Of a stretch of DNA of 64,000 nucleotides, positions 1 through 11,194 are shown one piece after another; position 1 is the first letter of the stretch, and the number at the start of each line of letters is the position of its first letter. The notes below the pieces were generated by a model. The model saw only the letters and a program-made list of their open reading frames with translations, did not search any database and had not been told where the DNA came from. A program made the translations under genes and the position numbers. This DNA is from Microvelia longipes (lineage: Eukaryota; Arthropoda; Insecta; Hemiptera; Veliidae): NCBI GenBank assembly GCA_018340805.1, contig JACMZG010001863.1, positions 50,299,438 to 50,363,437 of the forward strand. Direction: 5' to 3'.

Positions 1-117
1 GTGTGTGAGGGGATTTGGATGACAGTTTCGGGCGAGAATAATTTGTAAGCCGTTGTTTCCTTTGCTTGGATGATTCCGTTGACCAATCGCGTGCTTGATT
101 TTCTTATCTTTACTCAT
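1..117 (-). CDS. Possible partial coding exon running off the left edge
   Basis: The minus strand is open from an ATG at 117 down to base 1 (39 codons, no stop). It begins MSKDKKIKHAIGQRNHP and the ATG has A at -3. GC content is clearly higher here than in the AT-rich sequence just to the right. A second minus-strand frame is also open over most of the same bases and contains LVNGIIQAKETTAYKLF, which looks at least as protein-like. The true frame, if any, cannot be settled from this end. It could be a first exon, an internal exon after a weak acceptor near 145, or part of an unrecognised repeat. I recognise no domain, so existence as a gene is only weakly supported. Confidence 0.25.
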   Translation of the reverse strand, partial: MSKDKKIKHAIGQRNHPSKGNNGLQIILARNCHPNPLTH

Positions 118-435
118 TTTAGCTCTGAACTTAATATTCTTTTGTAGGTTAAGATAAAGTATTACTATTTATTTTTTATTTCGTTAATTAATTAAATTTT
201 ATTTTAGTCTTTAAATAGGAACCGTTTAGGTAGATATTTTTATTATCACTTTGTATTAAAATACTATATTGTGCACTACTCAGTAACAATATAATTTTTG
301 AAAGATTGTAACAACAAAATTTTGAAACAATTTAAAAACAAATTTTGAAAGATTGTATAATTAAATGCCTCCATTTAAAATTATTGCTTGCAATAATATT
401 GCGACTACATTAGTCCAGCGGTTACTTAATTAATC
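118..435. other. AT-rich sequence, nothing recognised
   Basis: Low-complexity AT-rich DNA with runs of A and T. I see no reading frame, repeat unit or inverted repeat. Confidence 0.5.
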
Positions 436-1113
436 ATCCAGGCACTAACCTTGCTCGATGATGCATCACTTTTATGATGCAACAAAAATCATAGAACATA
501 CTTCGTAAATCACCGTAATCACCGTTCGTACTTCATAATTATCGTTTCATACTTGTATTGAAACGAAACTTAGTTTACTTATTTGTTACGTAAAAGAATA
601 AACTCGTCCCAAATATCAACTCAAATGGATTTCTTTTCGATTTTTCACAATTTTTAAAAATGTTTTCAAGTCATTTGATAAATATCATATGATACTACCG
701 AGTTTTGCAAAACATGAATAGTTGACAGACTATTCATTCATTCATTTCATCTATTCACTATTCTCTCGCACAATTATATTGTGTCATTTGATAAACATTG
801 AACTAATGCTGATAATAAGATGAAACTTAGCACATATGTTGGCCTTATAAATGACTACATGCGTGCCAAAATCTCATATAGATCAAACGTATTTTCGTGT
901 TTTATGAATTCTCGACATATTTGCTGACTCATTTTTACAAGTTAATGACGTCATAATTTTTTAATAGCACAACTAGACCTAAAGGTACCTAGATTCAACT
1001 CTCTAGCATAAATGCGGTTAGAGCTACGACGATAACACACACACACACATACAGACAGACAACTTTGTGAAAACCCCTCAGGAAGACTTAAAAACAACTG
1101 AAACGTATTATTC
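436..1113 (-). repeat. Family A dispersed repeat, copy A1, with an inserted satellite-like piece
   Basis: Family A is a ~780-bp noncoding repeat. I call + the direction from its TG-rich end (GTATTGTGTTTGCAAAAAAA) to its GAGCGAAGCGAG end. This copy is reversed. It keeps the CA-rich tract near 1038-1055, the CTCTCTAGCATAAAT block, an exact TGACGTCA (946-953), the block GAACTAATGCTGATAATAAG and the region around GGCACTAACCTTGCTCGATG. The terminal GAGCGAAGCGAG segment is missing. Relative to other copies about 100 bp is inserted at 683-786, flanked by near-identical TCATTTGATAAA. That insert matches, inverted, part of the 41-bp satellite region near 5905-5970. Confidence 0.7.
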
Positions 1114-3185
1114 AAGTAAATTCGCAATGCATTCCCTTCAGTTTAAATGAGACAAAATAAATAGACTTAACGTTCTGTAGTAAGTTATTTCAAATAATTT
1201 ACCAAAAATTGATATGGTAAAAGCCATGTATTTCGATAAACCGTGTTATCTTCAGAGTTAATTAATACAAAGATAAAATACATACTATTTGAAACTAACA
1301 AATAAAACTATTAAAATTAACAAAATCGCATAAAATATCATAGAATCATTAAAAAATTAAAAGTGTAAAATTAAAAGTATAAACTAGAAAAGCATGATCA
1401 CTCAACTCATCACGGTATCAGGCCTTCTAGAAAAATCAATATGTATTGATTATGATTAAAGAGAATTTCTGCTGTCAGGTTGGTTTAGGACGTTGAGGTT
1501 TGGGTCCCCTTTAAGTTTCAATTTTCTTCAATATTGATGGTAGGTAAGCTCTAATCTCTAGTTGATTCCATGCTCTTACTGCTTCAAGAGTTCCCAAAGA
1601 GTCTGACCTTCGTACTTTTGGACTCTCCCTTAAGAAAGTAATAAATTTTTAGCTTTTCTTTTAGCCCTTATGTGGACTTTTCATTAGAGCTTGTAATAAG
1701 GGATAGATATAAGATGTAATACTTGGTAAAAGACTTATGTAGCCTCACAAAGCTTCCGAAAAGGGCGAATACTTGTAATTTTACAACAAGATGTTTCGGT
1801 AGGGGGAGGCTTTTCTTGTGTGTACCCTATAAAAATTCAATGATCTTACCACTTTTCTTCCTCTTCCATCTGAGTACCGGTCTTAAAAAAAACTTTTGGT
1901 TCAACGAACCCTTTACAACTTAAAGCGAAGGGGCTAAGGAATCTTCTCCAAGGTAAACCCCCTTCAAAAAATTCAACTTTTTTACTTCCCTAAAGAATAA
2001 ACAATAAATCCTCGGGTCCCTCGGTAAAGACTGTACATTGTTTTTTGGGAGTTCACAATTTTTCTCATTTTGTTTGCTCTGAAGTAATTTTTGTTTTACA
2101 TTAAAAACGCTACCCCTCTTGACTCGGAGGTATGATTTACCATTATTTTGTTTCTAGTTTAGTCAAAGACTTATACAGATATACTTCCCTTATCTCTTTC
2201 TGGCTTTTATATAAATATATTTGTTGTTTAAAAACACCTGAGAGTTTTCCCCCTTTGCTGTTTGTTTGTGTCACATTTTCCTTTTCTTAATATTTATTAC
2301 ATAATTATAAAAGATTTATCCTTTCTCAGTATTTTTATTTCCATTCTAGAAAAGTGATACTTGTCTAAAACAGTTATAAAAGTTATTGCGTAACCGAGTT
2401 CTAGACACAAGCACCTGTAACGTGCCAATAATTTTCCATTGATTATGTTGTCAAATGGTTAATCTGTTTCATGCTTATGTAATTTTAACATAATACTAAA
2501 CTCTTAAGTTACTCTATGTCTATTTATTTGTTTGTACTCTATCTCTATTTATTTACTCTATCTCTATTTATTTACTCTATCTCTATTTATTTGTTGTTTT
2601 AACCATATAAAAGTGTAAAAATATGAGAATTGATTCATAATAACTTTTTTCTTATCAAAGTTCACTTTTTTCCATTTTCTTCACCCACTATCATATGTGA
2701 ATAGAAAAGTATTAACCTTTCAAGTCTGAAACCGAGATTTTATCAGAATTATTCTTTATAAGAATTTACAAGACTTCCTGAAAGGTTTCCATTATGTTCC
2801 ATTATGTTTTAGAATCCAAAGTTCCTGCCTCTATTGCATAGCAATAGAGTAGGTATGGAGTAGTATACCTGTGTTGAGCTATCCTACTTTTTAGTGGGTC
2901 AAAAATGCGATTTTATAATAGATTTTGATAGCAAAAATTATTTTGCTATGATGCAAAGAAATATTTCAATACTGCAGAAATTTGTTTATTGACGAGCGAC
3001 AGCGGGTCAATAGATATTTACAAACCTCTGAAACGGATTTCTAACACACTCGGCTCGGACTTCTGCCATGCTCCCTACTTTTTAACGCATTTTAAACGGA
3101 ATTTTGAAACGGTTTTGTGTAAAACCAACCACATTATACTGTAATACCTGACCATGTTTTTGCTTGAATGTTCCTGTTTTGATTA
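1114..3185. other. Intergenic AT-rich stretch
   Basis: No supported gene. One 66-codon frame (1723-1923, +) is low-complexity and has no recognisable motif. The only organised feature is the short tandem repeat at 2536-2592, listed separately. Confidence 0.5.
2536..2592. repeat. 19-bp tandem repeat, three copies
   Basis: ACTCTATCTCTATTTATTT is repeated three times without a change, with partial units on either side. It is a small pyrimidine-rich minisatellite. Confidence 0.85.
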
Positions 3186-3853
3186 CTTCTTACTTTTCCT
3201 CACTACACCGTAGGTATATAGGAAAAATATTGTGTTTGCAGAAAAATCCAAAACCGAAATGTCACCAACATTATTCGTTTCAGGTGTTTTTAAGGCCTCC
3301 TGAGTGTTTTCCAAAAATATCTGTCTGTATGTGTGTGTGTTATCATCGTAGCTCCTAGTGTATTTATGCTAGAGAATGGAAATTTTGAACAAAAATCAGC
3401 CTACTGCTGTAGTTGTGCCTATTCGGAAAGTATTTTGTTATGACGTCATTAGCTCATCACATCTTACACATCTTAGATTATCACATCTTATCAGCATTAG
3501 TTCAATCTTTGTCGAATGATTTGTATACATTTTTTAAAAAAATGGAAAAAATACATTTGAGTTGAAATTTAGTACAAGTATATACCTTTACGTCATAATC
3601 AAGTAAATTAAGTAATTATTTCATTTCAATACAACAAGTATATCTTAGGTTTTTGTTTGATCATAAAAGTTAAGCAGGTCAGTGCTTTATGGATGACCGC
3701 TGAAGATGAAACGGATGTATTTTCTGTCTGGGGACGAGCGAAGTGACTTTGATGAGGTGTTGCAGTATGAATTTAGCGAATGAGGAAGGAATAGCGTAGC
3801 GAATCCGATGTTATGAGGAAAAGTTCCATAGTACCCCGTGCCCGATTTCTGTT
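3186..3853 (+). repeat. Family A dispersed repeat, copy A2
   Basis: Begins near ACCGTAGGTATATAGG, then GTGTTTGCAGAAAAATCC, a TG tract, TTATCATCGTAGCTCC, TATGCTAGAGA, an exact TGACGTCA (3441-3448), and the GGACGAGCGAAG block. It ends at GTACCCCGTGCCCGATTT. It is about 100 bp shorter than full-length copies, consistent with small internal deletions. Confidence 0.8.
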
Positions 3854-5239
3854 TTCGTGTTACAAAGTGGTAAAAAAAGCATCAAAGAAAAATAAAATTT
3901 GCTGTATTTTTTTATAAATTATAAAACATTTTCATCAACTTTCAATTCTCAATTTTTCCCCTTTCTGACATGTAGTTTGTGACTTAACCTGGTTGAATAA
4001 AGTAAAACTTTTTTGTTGCTTCTCTTTCCGAGTACTCTTCTTCCAAATTATTTTTATCGAATATTATGTAATTCAATGAATAAAAAATCATATAAAGTTT
4101 TTATTATTAACAGTATTGATTTTAATAAAATACGATTAAATCTTGATTATCTTTTAATAAATATGAACGTTAAAATTAATAATAACATTATTTACATAAA
4201 ACTGAACAAAAATTACATATTACTATAGGACAAGGTCTTAAAAAAATGCAAGTATGTTATTTTATGTAATCCCTTCATTTTTATTCAATATAGGGCTTGG
4301 GATGCCCTCCAGGAAAAATAGAGTACTCTAATAACAAAAAACAAAAAACCTACCCCTACAGTTTTTTTATTCCCAATAGAGATTAAAAAATAAAATCTCT
4401 GGAGTTTCTATCGATAGAAACAAAATCCTTGATATCGCTTAGTTAAAAAAAAATTATCTAAAGCTTAGACAGCAGAAATCTATACCATAGGAAAAATGAC
4501 TTTAAAAAAAGTATAAAATAATGCGTGCGAATATGAAAAAAGAAAATGTAGGCATTTTCCAATTATATAAAAACGCTACAGGTTACTATAAGCTGTAAAA
4601 AAGTTTTTTATTGGTGCCAGATGGCTTTTAATTGGAACAAATTGTTATCTATGAGTTATAGCTTAGATTTGAAGCAATAAAAACCACTCTTTCCGTTAAC
4701 TTTTAATATTTTAGTTCTTATTTTATAAATACTTTTTTTTTAATTTTTAAGTTGGAATAATTGAAATTAAAAATTGATTACCTGAAGCTAAATTGTGAGA
4801 AAGGGTAGTAACAAAATATGAATTATCGCGAGATATGATTTATTATAGAATATAAATAAGGTATTAATTTTGGTGAATATTATCCAAATGTGGTAATTTC
4901 CCACTTGTAGTAACTAAAAATATGATTAAATACTAAATTTTAAGAGTCAGCAGTAACTGAATGTGACTTAAAATTTTAAATAGTGGTTACATATTATTGA
5001 CAGATTACTTCTAGTCTTTACACCTTGATAAAGAAGATGGAGGGTAAATTTAAAGTATGATATCAAATTTGCTGATAGAGACTAATTGAATAATTACAGG
5101 CATTGTGGCATTTGATATTTTTTGGAAGTAGTCATTGCTTTTTTAATTACTAGTATTAATTATTTAACGATTCTGTGATTTTTTGTTAGAAATCAATACC
5201 AAATTGTATAATTTTAATTAATTAATGATAAAACTAATC
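3854..5239. other. AT-rich stretch, nothing recognised
   Basis: A 71-codon frame at 4013-4228 (+) is Asn/Ile/Lys-rich, as expected from AT-rich noncoding DNA. I see no repeat family or gene. Confidence 0.5.
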
Positions 5240-6080
5240 AATAAATAAGTATATAGCATGAATATTGTTATATAACTCAATATATTCATGCGTAAAACAA
5301 AATATATTGTTTTTAACACAATATGATTGATTGTTCGTATGACAAAAATACAGTTATTTAATACAACATAATTACGTTTAAAAAATGAATATAGTTATTT
5401 ACCACTATACAGTGTTTAATAACTATAATTGTGCGTATTACCTGAATATAGTTTTTTATCAAAGTTTAATTGTTCGTATAACATGAATATATATTTATCA
5501 CTATAATTGTTCGTATAACATGAATATAGTTATTTATCACAGTTTAATTGTTCGTATAACATGAATATAGTTATTTATCACAGTTTAATTGTTCGTATAA
5601 CATGAATATAGTTATTTATCACAGTTTAATTGTTCGTATAACATGATCTAGTTATTTATCACAGTTAATGTTCGTTAACAAGAATAGTTATTTATCACAG
5701 TTTAATTGTTCGTATAACATGAATATAATTATTTATCACAATTTAATTGTTCGTATAACATGAATATAGTTATTTATTTCAGCTTTAATGTTCGTACATG
5801 AAAATATAACACAATTTAACTGTTTTTATAAAATTAATAAAGTTATTTAACACTATATAATTGTGTGTATCACATGAATATAGTTATTTAGACACAATAT
5901 AATTGTGCGAGAGACATAATATTGTGTCAACTATTCATGTTTTGCAAAACTCGGTAATATCAAATGATATAGTTATTTAGCACAATAATATTGTGTGCAT
6001 ATCACGAATACAGTTATTTAACATAAATTAGTCGATTTTATAATATGTATATAGTTTTTTAACACAATATAATTAAGCAA
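5240..6080. repeat. 41-bp tandem satellite, degenerate at the edges
   Basis: The core (about 5455-5790) repeats a 41-bp unit containing TTGTTCGTATAACATGAATA and AGTTATTTATCACAG roughly eight times, several copies nearly identical. Flanking units to about 5250 and 6080 are recognisable but diverged, for example CACAATATAATTGTG variants. The distal part (5905-5970) carries CATGTTTTGCAAAACTCGG, also found inverted inside Family A copy A1. Confidence 0.85.
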
Positions 6081-7014
6081 GAAAACAATTCATGCTTTTC
6101 GAAACTTAAACATGATTGGTAGTATGAAATTAAATAGTTAATGTAATTTAACTTAAGACTTTACTGTTATAATTAGAAATATTTGCAGTTGGCTGACTTG
6201 TAAAAAGAAAATGTTAGTTGTGTAATTCTTGTTAGAACAGTCTAAGCATTAGATTAGTTTTGTTTCACGTTCGATTAACATCAATCTCACAGGGAAGACA
6301 AAGCGAGTTGAAACAGTTGAGATAAAGTTGGTAGAGGGAATCAGTGAAGTATTAACTAAGACTTAACTACTAGTCGAGTGAAATCGGATATTTGTCAGCT
6401 CTTTGATATCCAACTAAGTCCTTACTTTTATTCATCGTGATAAGCAACTAAAAAGAGATTGACAAATCGACAACACTTGACTCTTTTTTTTCGTTTCTCT
6501 ATTCCAATCCAGTAAACGAGATTAGATAAAAACTTAAGCTTTTTTTAAAAAGTTGCAATCCGGTAAAAAGGGCTTAAATATAGGGAGGGGTGGGCATCTC
6601 GACGTCTCTACGAGATCATTCTTTTTAACGAAAAGAAAAGAAAAGAAAAGGAGGCTATAAAGCTTTTTTATGGAAAGCACCGTTCTAGACATATTAAGCG
6701 GAAGTAAAAGATTCTGTCTGCAAAGACTTTACTTGATCAATGAGATGCTATAAACCTACTGAGAATATACTACTATGCTAATACCTTCTGCTCAAAAAAT
6801 TATCTTTTTATAAAAGTATAAATTAAGAAGAGAAATTTAATTTTCTAGTATTAGAACACATTTATGAAATAGGTAAAATAATATATTAACAATTTAACAC
6901 AAGATTTAAAAAATGTCACATCATGTCAATATAACACAAGCTAGGCTTACATAAGCTAGACAAGTCTAAGGTGATTCAATTGAAGAGTCTTTGTGAATGA
7001 AAACAATTTTTTCG
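6081..7014. other. Intergenic stretch
   Basis: No supported gene. A short GAAAA-type tract lies at about 6631-6652. No inverted repeat was noticed. Confidence 0.5.
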
Positions 7015-7945
7015 TTAGGTTATAGTCCGGAGGATACCTTTATAATAGTAACAAATTAGAGCACTGCTGTTATAATAACGTCTATCACCTTTGAATCTAA
7101 CATTTTTTTTCTGGCAAAATCCGTAGGACCTAAAATTTTCGTGCCCACTAAGGAGCTGTGTTATGTAGAAGCCTACTTTTTCATGCGTTCGATCTACCCA
7201 TGATTTGATATCTTTAATCAGGCACCATGTCCAGCGGCCTCTTGTCTCCTCATACCATGAAAGTGCCACCTCATGGTTCTACCTCTTTCTTCTTTTCGTA
7301 CTGCATTATAATTGGCTTCTATTTTTCTTTCTTATACTCTCTTTCGCTCTATAGCTAGCAGGTCAATGGGAATGACGCTTGCAATTACTAAAACAGCTGG
7401 TTCGGAGACCGTTCGGTATGCAGAAGCCACCCTTTTATAAGTTTTTCGAGCACTTTCCCAGCTGTATCTAGCATGCATAAGGGGCGGTACGATGAGGCTT
7501 GTTCAGGGTTTCCCTTACCTTTGTCTATTAAAACGAGACGACCTACTTTCCATTCAGAATAGAATACACCTTCGTTGAGGCAGGAGTTGTACATGTCCAG
7601 TGAAGGGTGGGTTTATGTTTTAGTACTTCCTTTAAGGCTTCTGATGGTATCCTGTCTGGTCCAGGCGCTTTTTGGTCCTTCATAGATAAAACAGCTTCCT
7701 CTAATTCTCCGAGGGTAAAAGGGGGACATTCGTCGACATCTCTGATGGGATCTATTATCCTTAGCTGGTGAGATGGGAACAGTGTATCGATATTTTTTTC
7801 CATTCTCGAACTATCCAATTCATTACTTGACTTCATATCACCTAGTTTTTTCATTACAATCTTATAGCCTAGGCCCCAGGGGTCTGAGTCGATATCCTTT
7901 ATCAGTTGTCTCCAACACTCAGATTTTCTTTTCTTTATAGCTCAG
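7015..7945 (-). pseudogene. R1-clade non-LTR retrotransposon remnant (RT N-terminal part joined to C-terminal part)
   Basis: Two blocks of one element survive on the minus strand. The first (about 7945 to 7390) reads CWRQLIKDIDSDPWGLGYK, then KAPGPDRIPSEALKE, then EWKVGRLVLIDKGKG and SSYRPLCMLDTAGKVLEKL. This is the linker and first reverse-transcriptase blocks typical of R1-like elements. A frameshift near 7594 splits it. The second block (about 7385 to 7015) reads VIPIDLLAIERKR, then GRWTWCLIKDIKSWVDR and YITQLLSGHENF, the region after the RT domain in the same family. The catalytic palm, including the FxDD block, is missing between them. The endonuclease and ORF1 are also absent. The remnant is therefore 5'-truncated, internally deleted and inactive. 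No 28S rDNA flank is seen, so it is not an R1 at its classical rDNA site. Confidence 0.85.
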
Positions 7946-8100
7946 TGAAGGGCTTTCACATCCCGAAGGAAGCGCCGTGTGCTAGTTCGTGGACGGAGCT
8001 CACTGCCCAGAGTGCGAGCACCAACCCCTCAGATTCAACCTCACTCACGGAGCACACCTGACAGGGGTTCAGCTGGCAGGAAACAAGTCTCTTTTAGCTG
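7946..8100. other. GC-rich flank of the R1 remnant, unidentified
   Basis: About 150 bp is distinctly GC-rich (GAAGCGCCGTGTGCTAG, CCCAGAGTGCGAGCACCAAC) against AT-rich surroundings. It directly adjoins the 5' side of the R1 remnant. It may be another repeat fused to it, or more of the same element too decayed to read. No box A/box B pair or ORF was identified. Confidence 0.35.
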
Positions 8101-10901
8101 ACCTTTACTAAAATCTTAAGCGGCTTTTATTCAATTGGGAAAAACTTGGAGCGTTGTGATTGGTTGTTCTAAAGCTGTCATAAGCCAATGAATTTACTCA
8201 GATTTTCCTGACAATTATAAATATTTTAAATATTCATATTTGTATAAATATTAACCAAATAAATCAGGGTGATGTATATCAAATCAACCACTCGGTATAT
8301 AAATCATTCACAATGTGTGAAGGGCATTGTCTTAGATCATTCTTAGAGAGATTACTATGAGGAAGTACTCACACTGATCAAATAAAGCTGATTTGGTCTC
8401 TAATGCTATTAATTATTAATCAAGTGGTGCTTTTCTATCGTGCTCCTATGGTCTATACCATTTAAGCAATTCCAATAAAATAGTTGGGTCTCTTTTGGCC
8501 TTACACAAATTATCAATATATATTTAATAATCAATATATATTTAACTTCTTAATTTACTTTCATAACCACCTTTTTTGTCTGATACCATATCTCTTAAAG
8601 ACAAGACTCGTTTCATTTTAATATAACAGATTAAAAACCAAAAAAATACTAAACATTTTCATTGATTCTATTCAAAATGATTTTCTTTGATGTTGCTTTG
8701 TGACGACACAAAACAGTGCTCCTCTTGAAAGAAATCGTTTGATGATTTTCATTCTATAAAATTGTATTGGATTAGTTTTCTTTTGTATAAAATGAAAGAG
8801 CCTTTGATACTGAATCATAAAAATTGTATAACAGCACAAATACTATTTGTAAAAGAGTCAAGTGACAACAATACAAGGCACGTGCTATTTACATGATATT
8901 GGTGTATGTATAATGCCGGTATGAGTGTATGTATGTATTTGCTATAAATGTGATTGTCTGTATACGTGTATGTAAGGGGGTTAGGCATAAGATTCAGTGT
9001 TGTTTGTCCTCTTCAGGAAATCTCGGGACGTGTTTGTCCCACTTTTTTCTTTTTATTTTCTTCAAGGTTGGCAATATCTTTTCTTGTTATGTTAAAAATT
9101 TCTCTAGCATTACCTCGATATTATTTTATATGGTAAAATCTTATACTATCTGCATTTATTATTTAATTTGTTATAAAAATTACGGATGCTTACCATTTAT
9201 TTTTTTAAATAAAACACAATATAAATACCCTGAGTATTAATGTAATGAAATATTTTCTCAATTGATTTTTTACGATGTTTTACTTAATACATTTTTATTG
9301 TTTTATATTGCCTTTTAATTTTTATATGATACGTGAAAAAAGTTTATTTTGAAAGATAGTTTGAAATCCATATTATTTTTCCAAGATTATACATTATTAT
9401 TTATCTATTTCATTTTTATTGCTTTAGTGGAATAGTTTACTGTAACTAGTTACCAGCAGGTTTTAGTGGTATAGTTTACTGCAGCAAGTTTCTAGCTTGT
9501 TTGTATTTTCATTTTTTAACCATTCTTGTGTATTAAAAAATTTAATTACTCTATTCTGTTTTTGAAGAGGTAAATCTTTCTCAAAAATATACAATTCAAA
9601 CACAAAATATGTTTGAAAAGTAAATTTCAAACAATGAAAAGTTTAAGAAAAAATTATTTTGATCAACATGATTTGATATTTACCTAGAAGTAAAAAAAAA
9701 CAAAAACAGTTGTATTAAAGCTTTGGAAATATTTTGGAAAGAAAGTATCGATGGAAAGTTTATTGTTGTACCTGGAAAGAATAGAGTTTTTAAATCAAGA
9801 AGGAGCTTGAATCTTTCAAGAACTATTTGAAGGATATCTCTCTTTGAGATTCACTAGAGGAAGGAAGGAACAGAATAAAGATGAGTTTTCGCTGAAGGAG
9901 TTGGAAAAAAGGACTTTGGGCCAGTTTTTTTACCCATAATCCTGTGGAGAGCAAAAAGAGGAATAATAGGTTGATCCTTCGAAGAAAGTACAAAGAACAA
10001 GACGTACAACAATAGAAACTCCTCTTACCTTCTTATTTTAAACCTTAAAAAAATCACTTTGATTTTTTTCTACTTACCTTTTTTTGAAAAAAGAGCAAAA
10101 TTTGCATTATTTCTTTTTGTGAGTCGTAGAAAACCAAAGTAATAAGATGATGTATAAGAATGCAGCTTAAGAGAGTCGTAAGGGGTGGATATTATGAAAT
10201 TATGCCTAGAATATGTCAAGTATTTTCACATGTTATGCTTGGACAGATTTATATAATAGGATTAGGATGCAGTGATCAAAGAAATAAATCTGAGAAGAAA
10301 ACGTTCTTGCAATTGCAGTCGAGTATTTTCCAATTTTGCTCGTGAAGCGTAGGAGCTTTTCTGTGTTTTGAAAATTGAAGAGAAAAACTAACTAGTCCAT
10401 CAAGTAGAGAAATTGCGAAGTAGTGAAAATGGGGAATTGATAAAAGTGAAATTGTCAGAGTCATGTGTGGATTGTTACCTGCTGACATTTGGTCCTTACT
10501 CAATACAAGCTGTTAATATTTGACACTAGGGTAATAGAAATGTTATTTCATGTATACACTAGTGTGCAAGTGTTAGCGTGAAGAGTACTAGAAGTGAAAC
10601 TAGGGCTAAGAGAGTTTAGGCTTTCTATAATAAGGGAACACTACCCCTCGTTTCGTGTCAAAGGCCCAAGTTTTCTCTCTCTTTCACTGAATGAAATCCA
10701 ATTTCCTGCAGACTAGAGTGTTATACTAGACCTGCCATACAGATCTGTAATGCTTGAATACAATGTCACGAAACTAACCTGGCTCTATTTTCATCTCTTT
10801 TGCTAAATAAGGCTTACAAAATAATAATTATCACTAGATTTTTAACATGACTAACTTGCTACTTTGCTCCTGATATATTTTAATATAAGAGATTATAATA
10901 T
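8101..10901. other. Intergenic stretch
   Basis: No supported gene. Two ~46-bp direct repeats with TAGTGGAATAGTTTACTG and TAGTGGTATAGTTTACTG lie at about 9424-9498. Frames at 8929-9240 and 10160-10503 have no recognisable motif and biased composition. Confidence 0.5.
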
Positions 10902-11194
10902 AATAAAAGAGGAAGAAGTCTCTCCACAAAAATATATTTCTTTTTAGCAAAGCGCTTTCAACCTAACAAGAGGTCATCATCAGTGCTAGCCGTTGAATAA
11001 AGAAGAGGGTGATAGATGAGTCTTACAGATCAGATATCAAAGATAGAGTCTATCTTTGATATCTGATCTGTAAGACTTATCTATCACCCTCTTCTTTATT
11101 CAACGGCTAGCACTGATGATGACCTCTTGTTAGGTTGAAAGCGCTTTGCTAAAAAGAAATATATTTTTGTGGAGAGACTTCTTCCTCTTTTATT
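10902..11194. repeat. 293-bp near-perfect palindrome (snapback element)
   Basis: Arms 10902-11046 and 11050-11194 are reverse complements with one mismatch in 145 positions and a 3-nt centre (AGT, 11047-11049). The ends read AATAAAAGAGGAAGAAGTCT and its complement. Each arm carries CACTGATGATGACCTCTTG followed by GGTTGAAAGCGCTTTGCT, a GATGA-loop-GAAAGC arrangement resembling 3' tails of some retroelements. There is no coding capacity. No target-site duplication is obvious. Confidence 0.9.

Noticed and set aside
1038..1055. CA tract as an isolated microsatellite
   Set aside because: It is the standard TG/CA tract of a reversed Family A copy.
7015..7269. Independent small gene on the minus strand
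   Set aside because: The residues match the C-terminal part of the R1-type element whose RT half lies just upstream.
11113..11170. Functional hammerhead ribozyme
   Set aside because: Core, stem II and a 3-bp stem III can be drawn, but stem II needs a bulge and the strands that should form stem I do not pair.
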